A stretch of DNA of 64,000 nucleotides from Pseudomonas putida W15Oct28 (GCF_000708715.2 NZ_JENB01000012.1:62001-126000), one strand, 5' to 3'. Shown: positions 33,785 through 44,357, counted from the stretch's first letter. Notes: generated from the letters alone by a model not told the origin. Program-made: numbers and translations.

Positions 33785-36658
33785 TCAGCGATACGCCTCC
33801 ACCGGCACACACGAACAGAACAGGTTCCTGTCCCCATACACGTTGTCGACCCGGTTCACCGCCGGCCAGTACTTGTGCTGGCGCACGTGAGCGCTGGGCG
33901 CCACCGCCTGCTCCAGGCTATAGGGTCTGTCCCACACCCCCAGTACATCAGCCAGGGTATGCGGCGCATGCTTCAGCGGGTTGTTCTCCGCCGGCCAGTT
34001 GCCCTCCTGCACCTCGCCAATCTCTGCACGAATCGCCAGCATCGCCTCGACGAACCGGTCCAGCTCGGCCTTCGACTCACTTTCGGTCGGTTCCACCATC
34101 AGTGTGCCCGGCACCGGGAAAGACATGGTCGGGGCGTGAAAGCCATAGTCCATCAGGCGCTTGGCCACGTCCTCCTCGCTGATGCCAGTCAGTGCCTTCA
34201 GCGGCCGCAGGTCGAGGATGCACTCATGCGCCACCCGCTGGTTGCGCCCGCGATAGAGCACCGGGAAGGCCCCGCCCAGCTGGCTGGCCAGGTAGTTGGC
34301 CGATAGGATCGCCACCTCGCTGGCATCGGCCAACTGTGGCCCCATCATGGCAATGTACATCCAGCTGATCGGCAGGATGCTCGCGCTGCCCCAGGGCGCA
34401 GCGCTGACCGCGCTGTTGTTCGGGTCCAGGCCCGGCACCGGCACCACCGGGTGGCTGGCAACGAACGGCGTGAGGTGCGCGCGGATGCCGATCGGCCCCA
34501 TGCCCGGGCCGCCACCGCCGTGGGGGATGCAGAAGGTCTTGTGCAGGTTCATGTGCGAGACATCGGCACCAATGTCGGCCGGACGCGTCAGGCCCACCTG
34601 GGCATTGAGGTTGGCGCCATCCATGTACACCTGGCCGCCGTGCTGATGGACCACCTCGCAGATTTCGCGAATGCCCTCTTCGTACACCCCGTGGGTGGAC
34701 GGGTACGTGACCATCAGGCAAGACAAGCGCTCCCCGGCCGCGTGGGCCTTGGCCTTGAGGTCAGCCAGGTCGACGTTGCCGTGGTCGTCGCAATCGACGA
34801 TCACCACCTCCATGCCCGCCATTTGCGCCGACGCCGGGTTGGTGCCGTGGGCCGACGACGGAATCAGGCACAGCGTGCGCTGCGGCTGGTGGCGGCTGCG
34901 ATGGTAGCGGGTGATGGCCATCAGGCCTGCGTACTCGCCCTGGGCACCGGAGTTGGGCTGCATGCAGATGGCGTCGAAGCCGGTAATTGCGCACAGCCAG
35001 CGTTCCAGTTCGTCGATCATCGCCTTGTAGCCCGTGGCCTGGGCCGCCGGGGCAAAGGGGTGCATCTGGGCAAAACCGGGCCAGGTGATGGGGATCATCT
35101 CACTGGTGGCGTTGAGCTTCATGGTGCACGAACCCAGCGGGATCATCGACTGGTTCAGGGCCAGGTCCTTGTTCTCCAGCTGCTTGAGGTAGCGCAGCAT
35201 CTCGGTTTCGCTGTGGTGCAGGTTGAACACCGGGTGCGCGAGAAACGGCGTGCGCCTCACCAGGCCGGCAGGAATGCCTTCGGGCAGGGCCAACTGATCG
35301 AGGGCAGCGATCTCCAGGCCGTGGTCCACACCGAGGAAGATGTCGAGCAGGCGCAACACCGTGCGCTCGTTACAGGTTTCGTCCAGGCTCACGCCCAGGT
35401 GCCCGCGGCCAAGAATGCGCAAGTTGATGTGCGCGGCTTCGGCGCTTTCGATGATGGCCGCCTGGGCGCCGCCGACATCCAGGGTGAGGGTGTCGAAGAA
35501 ATGCTGGTTGAGCCGCTGGATGCCTTTGGCTTCCAGGCCAGCCGCCAGGATGAAGGTCAGCCGGTGCACGCGCTGGGCGATGCGCTGCAGGCCTTCGGGG
35601 CCGTGGTACACCGCGTAGAAGCCGGCAATGTTGGCCAACAGCACCTGGGCCGTGCAGATGTTGGAGTTAGCCTTCTCGCGGCGGATATGCTGCTCGCGGG
35701 TTTGCAGGGCCATGCGTAGCGCCGTGTTGCCACGGGCATCGCGCGACACGCCAATGATGCGCCCCGGCATGGCACGCTTGTAGTCGTCGCGGCAGGCGAA
35801 GTAAGCCGCGTGAGGGCCACCGTAGCCCATCGGCACGCCGAAACGCTGGGTCGAGCCCAGTACCACATCGGCGCCCAGCTCGCCGGGGGGCGCGAGCACC
35901 ACCAGGCTCAGCAGGTCGGCAGCCACGCAGGCCAGCGCCTGCTGGCTGTGCAGATGGTCGATCAGCGGGCGCAGGTCGCGCAGCTCGCCGTGGGTGTCGG
36001 GGTATTGCAGCAACGCGCCGAACACTGCGTGTTTGCCAAGGTTATCCACAGCGTCGACGATCAGTTCGAAGCCAAAGCCCTCGGCGCGGGTCTTCAACAC
36101 CGACAGGGTCTGCGGGTGGCAATGCTCGTCGGCAAAGAAGGCGTTGCTCTTGTTGCGCGCCATCCGCTTGGCCAGCGCCATGGCCTCGGCGGCGGCGGTG
36201 GCTTCATCGAGCAGCGAGGCATTGGCCAGCGCCAGCCCGGTGAGGTCGATGACCATTTGCTGGAAGTTCAGCAGCGCCTCCAGCCGGCCCTGGGCAATTT
36301 CAGGTTGATACGGCGTATAGGCGGTGTACCAGCCGGGGTTTTCCAGCACGTTGCGCAGGATCACCGTGGGGGTGATGGTGCCGTGGTAGCCCATGCCGAT
36401 GAGGCTGGTCCAGACCTGGTTCTGCTCGGCGTAACCGGCGAGTTTGGCCAGGGCGGCCTGCTCGTCCAGCGCCGCGGGCAGGTCGAGGGGGCGATTGAGG
36501 CGGATGTCTGGCGGTACGGTCTGCTCGATCAGCTCGTTGCGGCTGGCAACACCCAACACGTTGAGCATGGCCTGCTGCTCTGCGGCATCGGGGCCCAGGT
36601 GGCGACGCAGGAAAGGGTTGAGCTCTTGCAGTTGATGCAGGGATGGCGACTGGGACAT
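33785..36658 (-). CDS. gcvP: Glycine dehydrogenase (decarboxylating) GcvP, P protein
   Basis: GcvP decarboxylates glycine and passes the aminomethyl group to lipoyl-GcvH. The 957 residues fit the fused alpha2-type enzyme with two PLP-fold halves. The cofactor lysine lies in [20 protein letters not shown], after the Gly-rich and His-rich loop of the C-terminal half; N-terminal words [15 protein letters not shown] ([20 protein letters not shown]) are standard. The leader (36659-36720) contains two nested dyads. It lies 193 bases after gcvH with a REP doublet between them, so it may be a separate or weakly coupled transcript. Confidence 0.97.
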   Translation of the reverse strand: MSQSPSLHQLQELNPFLRRHLGPDAAEQQAMLNVLGVASRNELIEQTVPPDIRLNRPLDLPAALDEQAALAKLAGYAEQNQVWTSLIGMGYHGTITPTVILRNVLENPGWYTAYTPYQPEIAQGRLEALLNFQQMVIDLTGLALANASLLDEATAAAEAMALAKRMARNKSNAFFADEHCHPQTLSVLKTRAEGFGFELIVDAVDNLGKHAVFGALLQYPDTHGELRDLRPLIDHLHSQQALACVAADLLSLVVLAPPGELGADVVLGSTQRFGVPMGYGGPHAAYFACRDDYKRAMPGRIIGVSRDARGNTALRMALQTREQHIRREKANSNICTAQVLLANIAGFYAVYHGPEGLQRIAQRVHRLTFILAAGLEAKGIQRLNQHFFDTLTLDVGGAQAAIIESAEAAHINLRILGRGHLGVSLDETCNERTVLRLLDIFLGVDHGLEIAALDQLALPEGIPAGLVRRTPFLAHPVFNLHHSETEMLRYLKQLENKDLALNQSMIPLGSCTMKLNATSEMIPITWPGFAQMHPFAPAAQATGYKAMIDELERWLCAITGFDAICMQPNSGAQGEYAGLMAITRYHRSRHQPQRTLCLIPSSAHGTNPASAQMAGMEVVIVDCDDHGNVDLADLKAKAHAAGERLSCLMVTYPSTHGVYEEGIREICEVVHQHGGQVYMDGANLNAQVGLTRPADIGADVSHMNLHKTFCIPHGGGGPGMGPIGIRAHLTPFVASHPVVPVPGLDPNNSAVSAAPWGSASILPISWMYIAMMGPQLADASEVAILSANYLASQLGGAFPVLYRGRNQRVAHECILDLRPLKALTGISEEDVAKRLMDYGFHAPTMSFPVPGTLMVEPTESESKAELDRFVEAMLAIRAEIGEVQEGNWPAENNPLKHAPHTLADVLGVWDRPYSLEQAVAPSAHVRQHKYWPAVNRVDNVYGDRNLFCSCVPVEAYR

Positions 36659-36670
36659 GACGACGCTCTC

Positions 36671-36710
36671 TTCCTAGACCAGGTCTCATGGAGACTTATA
36701 AGTCTAGGAA
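36671..36710 (-). promoter_or_regulatory. Nested dyads in the gcvP leader
   Basis: AGACTTATAAGTCT (36692-36705) is a perfect 14-bp palindrome. TTCCTAGAC (36671-36679) and GTCTAGGAA (36702-36710) form another perfect 9-bp inverted repeat. The set lies 13-52 bases upstream of the gcvP ATG, so it could be an operator or a leader hairpin affecting translation. Confidence 0.45.
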
Positions 36711-36749
36711 GGATTGCCGATTCTGCGGGGAATCTTGCTTTACCAGCAC

Positions 36750-36838
36750 CGGCCTCTTCGCGGGCACGCCCGCTCCCACAGATAATCACAGGCCCGAGGC
36801 ACGCGCTATCCCTGTGGGAGCGGGCGTGCCCGCGAAGC
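36750..36838. repeat. REP doublet between gcvH and gcvP
   Basis: Inverted GTGGGAGCGGGC-family copies lie within the gcvH-gcvP gap, 14 bases after the gcvH stop. Confidence 0.9.
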
Positions 36839-36851
36839 AGACGACGCGGTT

Positions 36852-37235
36852 TTACTCGCCGATAGCGGCAGCGTAGCCAGCAGCATCCAGCAGCTTGTCC
36901 AGCTCGGCCGGGTTGCTTGGCTTCAGTTTGAAGATCCATGCACCGTAAGGTTCTTCGTTGAGCTGCTCCGGGCTGTCGGCCAGTTCTTCGTTGACCGCGA
37001 TCACTTCGCCACCGATCGGGGCGTAGATGTCGGAAGCGGCCTTGACCGACTCGACCACACCGGCAGCGTCGCCAGCGGCGAATACCTTGCCGACTTCGGC
37101 CAGCTCGACGAACACCACGTCACCCAAAGCTTCCTGGGCGTGGTCGCTGATACCCACGGTTACGCTACCGTCGGCTTCCAGGCGAGCCCACTCGTGGCTT
37201 TCGGCAAAACGCAGGTCGGCGGGGATATTGCTCAT
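36852..37235 (-). CDS. gcvH: Glycine cleavage system H protein
   Basis: GcvH is the lipoylated carrier shuttling the aminomethyl group between P, T and L proteins. The 127 residues carry the lipoyl lysine Lys65 in [15 protein letters not shown]. The core [23 protein letters not shown] and C-terminal [15 protein letters not shown] are typical. It lies 51 bases after gcvT on the same strand. No L protein gene is nearby, as usual, because Lpd is shared. Confidence 0.97.
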   Translation of the reverse strand: MSNIPADLRFAESHEWARLEADGSVTVGISDHAQEALGDVVFVELAEVGKVFAAGDAAGVVESVKAASDIYAPIGGEVIAVNEELADSPEQLNEEPYGAWIFKLKPSNPAELDKLLDAAGYAAAIGE

Positions 37236-37286
37236 GTCTTGAATTCCTCGATTGGCTCAGCGGTACGCCCGCCGGTTAAAAAATGT

Positions 37287-38369
37287 TCAGATCAGGATTT
37301 TGCCGTGGCGCACGAAGGTCGGCTTGACCACCCGCACCGGGTACCATTTGCCGCGGATTTCCACTTCGGCCCGGTCACCGGTAGCCATGGGTACGCGCGC
37401 AAGGGCAATTGACTTGCTCAGCGTAGGAGAGAAACTACCACTGGTGATCTCCCCTTCGCCAATCCCGGCCACGCGCACCACCTGATGGGCACGCAGCACG
37501 CCGCGCTCTTCCAGCACCAGGCCGACCAGTTTTTCCTGCACACCCTGTTCGATTTCTGCCAGCAGGCCGGCGCGGCCAATGAAGTCGCGCTCGGCCGGCT
37601 CCCATGCGATGCTCCAGCCCAGGTTGGACGTGAGTGGGGTGTGGGCTTCGTCGATGTCCTGGCCGTACAGGTTCATGCCGGCTTCCAGGCGCAGGGTGTC
37701 GCGGGCGCCAAGGCCACTGGGGGCGATGCCGGCGCCGACCAGGTCGTTGAAGAATGCCACCGCCTGATCGCCCGGGAAGATGATTTCCAGGCCGTCTTCA
37801 CCGGTATACCCGGTGCGGGCAATGAACCAGTCACCCTCGGCGACGCCTTCGAACGGGCGCAGTTCGCGAATCAGCGCTGCGCGCGCGGGGCTGAGCAGGG
37901 CTGCCACCTTTTCGCGGGCACGCGGGCCCTGGATGGCGAGAATGGCCAGGTCGGGGCGGACCTGGAAGTCCACGGCAAAACCGGCCCGCTGCTGTTGCAG
38001 CCAATCGAGCACTTTTGCCCGTGTGGCGGCGTTGGTAACCAGGCGGTAGCCGTTTTCCGTGCGGTAGACGATCAAGTCGTCAATCACCCCGCCCTGCTCC
38101 TGGAGCAGCGGGCTGTACAGCGCCTTGCCGGTTTCGTCGAGGCGGGACACGTCGTTGGCCAGCAGGCGTTGCAACCAGGCGGTGGCGTCGCTGCCATCGA
38201 CATCGACCACGGTCATGTGGGAAACATCGAAAACCCCGCAATCGCTGCGCACCTGGTGGTGCTCCTCGACCTGCGAGCCATAGTGCAGGGGCATGTCCCA
38301 GCCGCCGAAATCGACCGTTTTGGCGCCAAGCGCCAGGTGCAGGTCATACAAAAGCGTGCGCTGTCCCAT
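37287..38369 (-). CDS. gcvT: Aminomethyltransferase GcvT, T protein
   Basis: GcvT transfers the methylene group from lipoyl-GcvH to tetrahydrofolate and releases ammonia. The ATG at 38369 is preceded by AAGGAG and gives 360 residues from [20 protein letters not shown]; longer frames lack a ribosome site. Folate-site words are [37 protein letters not shown] and [14 protein letters not shown]. It starts the gcvT-gcvH-gcvP order and is preceded by the iron transporter permease gene on the same strand, after a 132-base gap. Confidence 0.96.
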   Translation of the reverse strand: MGQRTLLYDLHLALGAKTVDFGGWDMPLHYGSQVEEHHQVRSDCGVFDVSHMTVVDVDGSDATAWLQRLLANDVSRLDETGKALYSPLLQEQGGVIDDLIVYRTENGYRLVTNAATRAKVLDWLQQQRAGFAVDFQVRPDLAILAIQGPRAREKVAALLSPARAALIRELRPFEGVAEGDWFIARTGYTGEDGLEIIFPGDQAVAFFNDLVGAGIAPSGLGARDTLRLEAGMNLYGQDIDEAHTPLTSNLGWSIAWEPAERDFIGRAGLLAEIEQGVQEKLVGLVLEERGVLRAHQVVRVAGIGEGEITSGSFSPTLSKSIALARVPMATGDRAEVEIRGKWYPVRVVKPTFVRHGKILI

Positions 38370-38501
38370 GGGTTTCTCCTTCCGGGCGTGGCGAAGCGGC
38401 GGCGGTCGATGACGTTGGTCGTCAGCTCTTGTTGTAAGGACCCGTCGCGCGAATGCCGCGCATTGTAGCCGCAAGGGCGCGGGCTGGCACCCTCAGTGAC
38501 C

Positions 38502-40124
38502 TCAGTGACTGTGACCGGGTCGATGTGCCGAACGGCGGATCAGGCCGATGACCGGCAGCAGGCCCACCAGCACCAGCGTCAATGCGGGCAGCGAGGCACG
38601 TGCCCATTCGCCCTCACTGGTCATCTCAAACACCCGTACCGCCAAGGTGTCCCAGCCGAACGGTCGCATCAGCAAGGTGGCCGGCATCTCCTTGAGCACG
38701 TCGACGAACACCAGCAGGGCAGCGCTGAGGGCGCCGGGCACCAGCAGCGGCAGATACACCTTGAAAAACAATCTTGGCCCACCCACGCCCAGGCTGCGGG
38801 AGGCCTCGGGCAATGAAGGGCGTATACGCTCCAGGCTGCTTTCCAGCGGCCCGTAGGCCACGGCGATGAAGCGCACCAGGTAGGCCAGCAGCAAGGCCGC
38901 AAGGCTGCCCAGCAGCAACGGCTTGCCTGCCCCGCCCAGCCAGCTGGACAGCGGGATGACCAAGTGGTTATCGAGGTAACTGAAGGCCAGCATGATCGAC
39001 ACTGCCAGCACCGAGCCGGGCAAGGCATAGCCCAGGTTGGCCAGGCCGACCCCGGCGCGGATACCACCCGTCGGCGCCTGGCGCCGGGCAAAGGCCAGCA
39101 CCAGTGCCACGCTCACCGTGACCAATGCCGCCATGCTGCCCAGGTAAAGGGTGTGCAGCACCAGGCCGACATAGCGCTCGTCAAGGTCATGCCGGCCGCG
39201 TTGCCAGAACCACACCAGCAGCTGCAGCAACGGGATGACGAAGGCGCAGGCAAACACCAGCAGGCACCAGCCACTGGCCAGCAACGCCTTCACCCCACGC
39301 AGGTGGTACAACGCCTGCGCCCGCGGCCGCTCGTTGCCGCTGCGGCTGGCACCCCGGGCTCGGCGCTCGCCGTACAGCACCAGCATCACGGCCAGCAACA
39401 ACAGGCTGGCCAGCTGGGCCGCACTGGACAGGCTGAAGAAGCCGTACCAGGTCTTGTAGATGGCGGTGGTGAAGGTGTCGAAATTGAACACGGCCACCGC
39501 ACCGAAGTCGGCCAGGGTTTCCATCAAGGCCAAGGCAATGCCGGCGCCGATGGCCGGCCGCGCCATGGGCAGGGCCACGCGCCAGAACGCTTGCAGGGGC
39601 GATAGCCCTAGCACCCGCGCCGCTTCCATCAGGCCCTTGCCTTGGGCCAGGAAAGCCGTGCGCGCCAGCAGGTAGACGTAGGGGTAGAACACCAGCACCA
39701 GCACGATGATCACCCCGCCGGTGGAGCGCACCCGCGGCAGGCGCATCGGCCCGAACACTTCGCGCAGGGCGCTTTGCACCGGGCCGGCGAAGTCCAGCAG
39801 GCCGACGAAGACGAACGCCAGCACGTAGGCCGGGATGGCGAACGGCAGCATCAGCGCCCAGTCCAGCCAGCGCCGGCCGGGGAACTCGCAGAGGCTGGTA
39901 AGCCAGGCGAGGCTGACGCCCAGTACGGTGACGCCGATACCTACGCCCACCACCAGCGTCAGGGTATTGCCCAACAGGCGGCTCATCTGGGTGTCGAGCA
40001 GGTGCGACCAGATCTGCATATCGATCGACTGCCAGGACAACAGCAGGACGCTCAGGGGCAGCAGCACCAGGGCGGCGATCAGGGAGACCGGGAGGTACCA
40101 GCGGCGTTGGGGGGTGTGGGGCAA
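38502..40124 (-). CDS. fbpB: Iron(III) ABC transporter permease (FbpB/HitB type)
   Basis: This 540-residue protein is a tandem duplication of a six-helix permease unit, as in FbpB/SfuB iron importers. It has two EAA coupling loops, EAARVLGLSPLQAFWRVALP in the first half and EASRSLGVGGPRLFFKVYLP in the second. The first helix begins at about 12 (LPVSLIAALVLLPLSVLLLS). The cytoplasmic ATPase (FbpC) is not encoded beside it. It lies 162 bases after the binding-protein gene, a gap holding a REP doublet. Confidence 0.93.
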   Translation of the reverse strand: MPHTPQRRWYLPVSLIAALVLLPLSVLLLSWQSIDMQIWSHLLDTQMSRLLGNTLTLVVGVGIGVTVLGVSLAWLTSLCEFPGRRWLDWALMLPFAIPAYVLAFVFVGLLDFAGPVQSALREVFGPMRLPRVRSTGGVIIVLVLVFYPYVYLLARTAFLAQGKGLMEAARVLGLSPLQAFWRVALPMARPAIGAGIALALMETLADFGAVAVFNFDTFTTAIYKTWYGFFSLSSAAQLASLLLLAVMLVLYGERRARGASRSGNERPRAQALYHLRGVKALLASGWCLLVFACAFVIPLLQLLVWFWQRGRHDLDERYVGLVLHTLYLGSMAALVTVSVALVLAFARRQAPTGGIRAGVGLANLGYALPGSVLAVSIMLAFSYLDNHLVIPLSSWLGGAGKPLLLGSLAALLLAYLVRFIAVAYGPLESSLERIRPSLPEASRSLGVGGPRLFFKVYLPLLVPGALSAALLVFVDVLKEMPATLLMRPFGWDTLAVRVFEMTSEGEWARASLPALTLVLVGLLPVIGLIRRSAHRPGHSH

Positions 40125-40167
40125 GTTGTATGTCTCTGTGGCTGATTAGCGACCGCTTTGCGGTCGT

Positions 40168-40251
40168 TCGCGGGCATGCCCGCTCCCACAGGGGTCGCAC
40201 AACCTTCAAGGGCAGTGCAGATCCTGTGGGAGCGGGCGTGCCCGCGAAAGG
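40168..40251. repeat. REP doublet between fbpA and fbpB
   Basis: Inverted GTGGGAGCGGGC-family copies inside the fbpA-fbpB gap, a position that could let the binding protein be made in excess of the permease. Confidence 0.9.
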
Positions 40252-40286
40252 GCCCTGGCAGGCCCAAGGAGGATAAGGCCTGGCGC

Positions 40287-41288
40287 TTAGTTGTAGCCAG
40301 CGCGATCCATCAAGCGGATGGCTTCAGCCTGGCGCTTGCCGGCAATTTCCACCGGAATGCTGTCAGCCTTGAAGCTGCCCCACGCCGCCACTTCCTCAGA
40401 AGGTTTTACCTTCGGGTTGGCCGGGAACTCCTGGTTGATGTCGGCGAACAGCTTCTGCGCCTCTTCCCCGGTCATCCATTCCACCAGCTTTTTCGCCGCT
40501 TCCGGGTGAGGTGCATGCTTGGTCAGGCCAATGCCCGACAGGTTCACGTGCACGCCACGATCCCCCTGGTTGGGCCAGAAGATCTTCACCGGCAGGTTCG
40601 GGTTCTGCTTGTGCAGGCGGCCGTAGTAGTAGGTGTTGACCACGCCCACGTCGCATTGGCCGGCCTCGATGGCCTGGATCACCGCGTTGTCGTCGGAGAA
40701 CACGTCGGTGGACAGGTTGTTGACCCAGCCTTTGACGATTTGCTCGGTCTTCGCCTCGCCATGGTTCTCGATCAGGGTGGCGGTGAGCGACTGGTTGTAC
40801 ACCTTCTTCGCCGTGCGCAGGCACAGGCGGCCTTCCCACTGTTTGTCGGCCAGGGCCTCGTAGGTGCTCAACTCCTCGGGTTTGACCCGCTCGTTGGAGT
40901 AGATGATGGTGCGGGCGCGCAGGCTCAGGCCGGTCCAGTCATGGGACGAGGCGCGGTACTGCGGCGGGATGTTCTGGTCGATGATGTCGGACTTGATCGG
41001 CTGCAGGATGCCCATCTGCTCGGCTTGCCACAGGTTGCCGGCATCGACGGTCAGCAGCAGGTCGGCTACGCCGTTGTCGCCCTCGGCCTTGATGCGTTGC
41101 ATCAGCGGGGCTTCCTTGTCGGTGATGAACTTGATCTTGACCCCGGTCTTGGCGGTATAGGCATCGAACACCGGCTTGATCAGCTCGTCGATGCGCGAGG
41201 AGTACACCACCACTTCGTCCGCCGCTTGGGCGGTGCCGCCGAACAGGGTCAGGGCCAGAGCGGCCAGTAGGGGCTTGCGTGGCAACAT
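40287..41288 (-). CDS. fbpA: Iron(III)-binding periplasmic protein (FbpA/FutA type)
   Basis: This substrate-binding protein for ferric iron starts at the ATG at 41288, which has GAGGAG 8 bases upstream, and has 333 residues. [20 protein letters not shown] is the signal peptide, cleaved near QAADEVV. The tyrosines expected to ligate iron are in the run NTYYYGRL (Tyr220-222). Family words are [37 protein letters not shown] and [14 protein letters not shown] Fur-type site was sought upstream (41289-41400) but not seen clearly. Confidence 0.94.
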   Translation of the reverse strand: MLPRKPLLAALALTLFGGTAQAADEVVVYSSRIDELIKPVFDAYTAKTGVKIKFITDKEAPLMQRIKAEGDNGVADLLLTVDAGNLWQAEQMGILQPIKSDIIDQNIPPQYRASSHDWTGLSLRARTIIYSNERVKPEELSTYEALADKQWEGRLCLRTAKKVYNQSLTATLIENHGEAKTEQIVKGWVNNLSTDVFSDDNAVIQAIEAGQCDVGVVNTYYYGRLHKQNPNLPVKIFWPNQGDRGVHVNLSGIGLTKHAPHPEAAKKLVEWMTGEEAQKLFADINQEFPANPKVKPSEEVAAWGSFKADSIPVEIAGKRQAEAIRLMDRAGYN

Positions 41289-41400
41289 GTGAAGCACTCC
41301 TCGGATCGTATGAGAGGTGCAAATGGTAGTGAATCCCATTTTCTGGCTCATCTACCTAGCAGTTACCGGATGTTGCAGAGCCCCTATTCCAACGCGGTCC

Positions 41401-41444
41401 CTGTAGGAGCGGCCTTGTGTCGCGATGGGCCGCAAAGCGGCCCC
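41401..41444. repeat. Single REP, GTAGGAGCGGCC family
   Basis: CTGTAGGAGCGGCCTTGTGT followed by CGCGATGGGCCGCAAAGCGG is an unpaired REP between fbpA and visC-like genes; every other REP here lies in an inverted pair. Confidence 0.85.
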
Positions 41445-41451
41445 GACACGC

Positions 41452-42669
41452 TCAAGCCTTGGCCAGATCCGGCAGGTCACCACTCAAACCCAAAGCCTGG
41501 CGCACAAACACCGCCTTGGCCTCCGGCATCTGCTCCACCAGTTTCAACCCGCTGTTACGCAACCAGCGCAACGGCAGCGGGTTGGCCTGGAACAACCGCT
41601 CAAAGCCCTCCATTGCCGCCATCAGCGCCAGGTTGTGCGGCATGCGCCGCCGCTCGTAACGGCTCAGCACCTTCACATCCGCCAGCCGCTCACCACGTTC
41701 ACAGGCATTGACCAACACCTCGGCCAGCACCGCAGCATCGAGGAAGCCCAGGTTCACACCCTGCCCCGCCAGCGGGTGGATGGTGTGTGCAGCATCGCCG
41801 ATCAAGGCCAGGCCTTCGTCCACATAGCGCTTGGCGTGGCGCTGGCGCAGCGGCACGCACACCCGCGGGTCAGCCTGCAGCACGTCACCCAGGCGCCCCT
41901 CGAAGGCCCGCTCCAAGGCCTGCAGGAAGGCAGCTTCATCCAGCGCCATCAATTGCTCGGCGTGTTCCGGGGTAGTCGACCACACAATCGAGCACCAATC
42001 CTGCTGGCCATCGCGGGTCAACGGCAGAAACGCCAGCGGCCCCTCATCGGTGAAGCGCTGCCAGGCCGTGCCCTGGTGCCCGGCACTGCAGCGCACGCTG
42101 GTGACGATGGCGTGGTGCAGGTAATCCCATTCGCGGGTTTCGCAGCCAGCCAGGCGGCGTACCGCCGAGTTGGCGCCATCGGCTGCGATCACCAGCGGTG
42201 CGCGCAGTTGCCGGCCATCCGCCAGGGTCAGCAACCATTCGTCACCCGAGCGACGCAACTGCTCCAGCCGCGCGTTGGGCAACAGGCCGATGTCGCTGTC
42301 GTGCAGGCGCTCCAGCAGGCCATCCTGCACCACCCGGTTCTCGACGATATGGCCAAGTACCTGGGCATGCACGCTGGCGGCCGAGAAGTGAATCTGCCCG
42401 GTGCCGCTGCCATCCCACACATGCATGTCGGAATACGGCGTGGCACGCCGCTGGGCGATGCCGTCCCACGCGCCGAGGCGCTCGAGGATGCGCTGGCTGG
42501 CCGCCGACAACGCGCTCACACGTGGTTCGAAAGGTGCCTGAGCGTCGAAGGGCTTGACCGTCAGCGGGCCGCCATCGAGCAAGAGGATTTGCAAGCCACT
42601 GTGGCGCAACGCCAGGGCCAGTGCGCTGCCGACCATACCGGCACCGACAATCAACAGATCTGCGCGCAT
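41452..42669 (-). CDS. FAD-dependent ubiquinone hydroxylase, VisC/UbiI-like
   Basis: This UbiH/UbiF/VisC-family flavoprotein probably hydroxylates an aromatic intermediate of ubiquinone synthesis. I favour the ATG at 42669, with AAGG 7 bases upstream, over 42675, giving 405 residues. The FAD Rossmann motif is LIVGAGMVGSALALALRHSG. The second FAD motifs are ADGANSAVRRLAG and LIGDAAHTIHPLAGQGVNLG. It is the last gene of a ygfB-pepP-ubiH-thioesterase-visC operon. The exact ring position cannot be decided by eye. Confidence 0.9.
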   Translation of the reverse strand: MRADLLIVGAGMVGSALALALRHSGLQILLLDGGPLTVKPFDAQAPFEPRVSALSAASQRILERLGAWDGIAQRRATPYSDMHVWDGSGTGQIHFSAASVHAQVLGHIVENRVVQDGLLERLHDSDIGLLPNARLEQLRRSGDEWLLTLADGRQLRAPLVIAADGANSAVRRLAGCETREWDYLHHAIVTSVRCSAGHQGTAWQRFTDEGPLAFLPLTRDGQQDWCSIVWSTTPEHAEQLMALDEAAFLQALERAFEGRLGDVLQADPRVCVPLRQRHAKRYVDEGLALIGDAAHTIHPLAGQGVNLGFLDAAVLAEVLVNACERGERLADVKVLSRYERRRMPHNLALMAAMEGFERLFQANPLPLRWLRNSGLKLVEQMPEAKAVFVRQALGLSGDLPDLAKA

Positions 42670-42678
42670 TTCCATGCC

Positions 42679-43161
42679 TTACGCCAGCCTCGCTTGCGGC
42701 TTGAGCCGCACGTATAGGGTTTTATCGACCCGCGCCACCAGCTCGCCGGCGCCATCGCGGATATCGACCTGCAAACGCGGCAGGCACTTCTTGCCGGTGG
42801 CGGTCTGCTGGCGGATGTCGTCCAGCAGCGCGTCATCGACGTGGAATTCGGCGTACACCGGGCCCTTGCCCGGCGAGATGAAATCGATGCTGGCGGCCTT
42901 GTCCCAGACGATATAGTCGCGGCCCAACTGCTCGATCAGCAGCAACATGTAGAACGGGTCGACCATCGAATAGAGGCTGCCACCGAACTGGGTACCGACA
43001 TAGTTGCGGTTCCAGCGGGTCAGCTTCATCGCCACCTTGACGCTGCGCAGGTCGGGGCTGATGGACTGCACGCGGATGCCCGCCCCCAGGTACGGCGGGT
43101 AGAGGTTCAGCATCCAGCGCAACATGCGCGCTCGACGTGCCAGTTTACGCGGGTTGCTCAT
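42679..43161 (-). CDS. Hotdog-fold thioesterase-like protein (DUF4442)
   Basis: The protein has 160 residues and looks like the DUF4442 group of hotdog-fold thioesterases. MLRWMLNLYPPYLGAGIRVQ is followed by the central helix region NRNYVGTQFGGSLYSMVDPF, where GTQFGG is the usual hotdog turn. Its ATG overlaps the ubiH stop by 4 bases, and it sits between two ubiquinone-hydroxylase genes. Being co-transcribed with them suggests a link to quinone synthesis, but no substrate is known. It has no signal peptide. Confidence 0.85.
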   Translation of the reverse strand: MSNPRKLARRARMLRWMLNLYPPYLGAGIRVQSISPDLRSVKVAMKLTRWNRNYVGTQFGGSLYSMVDPFYMLLLIEQLGRDYIVWDKAASIDFISPGKGPVYAEFHVDDALLDDIRQQTATGKKCLPRLQVDIRDGAGELVARVDKTLYVRLKPQARLA

Positions 43162-44357
43162 GCCTGCCCCCGCGGATCGGGGCGGGTGCCCAGGCCCATG
43201 GCCTGGCGGGCGAACCAGCTTTTGGCCGGCGGCAGCAGGTCGAGCCCGAGCAGGCCGAGGTTACGCCCGGCAGCCAGCAACGGCTGGTTGCTGCCGAACA
43301 ACCGGGTGACCTGGTCGGAAAAGCCGATGGTCATGGCCTGGTCCAGACGCTGGCGCTGGGCGTAAGCCTGCAGCGTCGCCAGGTCGCCAGGCTGCTGCGG
43401 GCCGGCCAGCAACGCCTCGGCCAACGACTGCACATCGCGCAGCGACAGGTTGAAGCCTTGGCCGGCAATGGGGTGCAGGCTGTGCGCGGCATTGCCCAGC
43501 ACCACCAGGTGCGGGCGCACCTGCTCCTGAGCCTCGATCAGCGACAAGGGGTAAAGGTGCCGTGCGCCGACCTGGCGCAACGCGCCCAGGCGATAACCAA
43601 ACACGCCTTGCAGCTCGCGCAGGAAGCTGCGCTCGTCGATGTCGGCCAGGCGCCGCGCATCCATGCCCTGGCGGGTCCACACCAGCGCACAGCGGTTATC
43701 CGGCAACGGCAGCAGGGCCATGGGGCCTTCTTCGGTGAAGCGCTCGAACGCCTGGCCGCCGTGGGCCTCACCCGGGGTGATATTGGCGATCAACGCGCTC
43801 TGCTGGTACGGCGTGTGGCGCACGTGAATGCCCAACTGCTCGCGCAGGCCGGACCGGCCACCGTCGGCCAGTACCGCCAGGTCGCATTCCAGCTGGGTGT
43901 CGTCATTCAACCGCAGGCGGTAACCGCCTTCGATGGCCTGCATCGAGGTGACTTCCGCCGGGCAGCGCCAGCTCACCACATCGCTGTCCAGCCCTTGCCA
44001 CAGGCATTGGCCCAGCCAGGCGTTTTCCACCACGTAGCCCAGCGCCGGTACGCCCTCTTCCTGGGCATCCAGGCGGGTGGCGCCGAAACGGCCACGGTCG
44101 GACACGTGAATTTGCCGGATCGGCTCGGCACGGCGGCCGATGGCCTGCCACAGGCCCTGCTGCTGGTAGATCTGCTGGGTGCCGAACGACAACGCCGAAG
44201 AGCGCGCATCGTAGCTGGGCTGGAAGCTGTCGCCGGGGGCGAACGGCTCGATCAGCAGGATCTTCCAGCCGCGTGCCTTGGCCCCGGCCTGCAGGGTCAG
44301 CGCAAGGCTAGCGCCCACCAGGCCACCGCCAATAATCGCCAGGTTCACGCGGTTCAT
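43158..44357 (-). CDS. ubiH: 2-octaprenyl-6-methoxyphenol hydroxylase UbiH
   Basis: This 399-residue FAD monooxygenase of ubiquinone synthesis has the FAD motif AIIGGGLVGASLALTLQAGA at the N-terminus. The DG motif reads LADGGRSGLREQLG, and the GD motif is GNAAHSLHPIAGQGFNLSL, the Gly-Asn form usual for UbiH. It overlaps pepP by 4 bases upstream and the thioesterase gene by 4 bases downstream, so translation is coupled through the operon. pepP-ubiH order is conserved in gamma-proteobacteria. Confidence 0.93.
   Translation of the reverse strand: MNRVNLAIIGGGLVGASLALTLQAGAKARGWKILLIEPFAPGDSFQPSYDARSSALSFGTQQIYQQQGLWQAIGRRAEPIRQIHVSDRGRFGATRLDAQEEGVPALGYVVENAWLGQCLWQGLDSDVVSWRCPAEVTSMQAIEGGYRLRLNDDTQLECDLAVLADGGRSGLREQLGIHVRHTPYQQSALIANITPGEAHGGQAFERFTEEGPMALLPLPDNRCALVWTRQGMDARRLADIDERSFLRELQGVFGYRLGALRQVGARHLYPLSLIEAQEQVRPHLVVLGNAAHSLHPIAGQGFNLSLRDVQSLAEALLAGPQQPGDLATLQAYAQRQRLDQAMTIGFSDQVTRLFGSNQPLLAAGRNLGLLGLDLLPPAKSWFARQAMGLGTRPDPRGQA

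Noticed and set aside
41289..41400. Fur box upstream of fbpA
   Set aside because: The region AAATGGTAGTGAATCCCATT does not match the 19-bp Fur consensus well enough to call.
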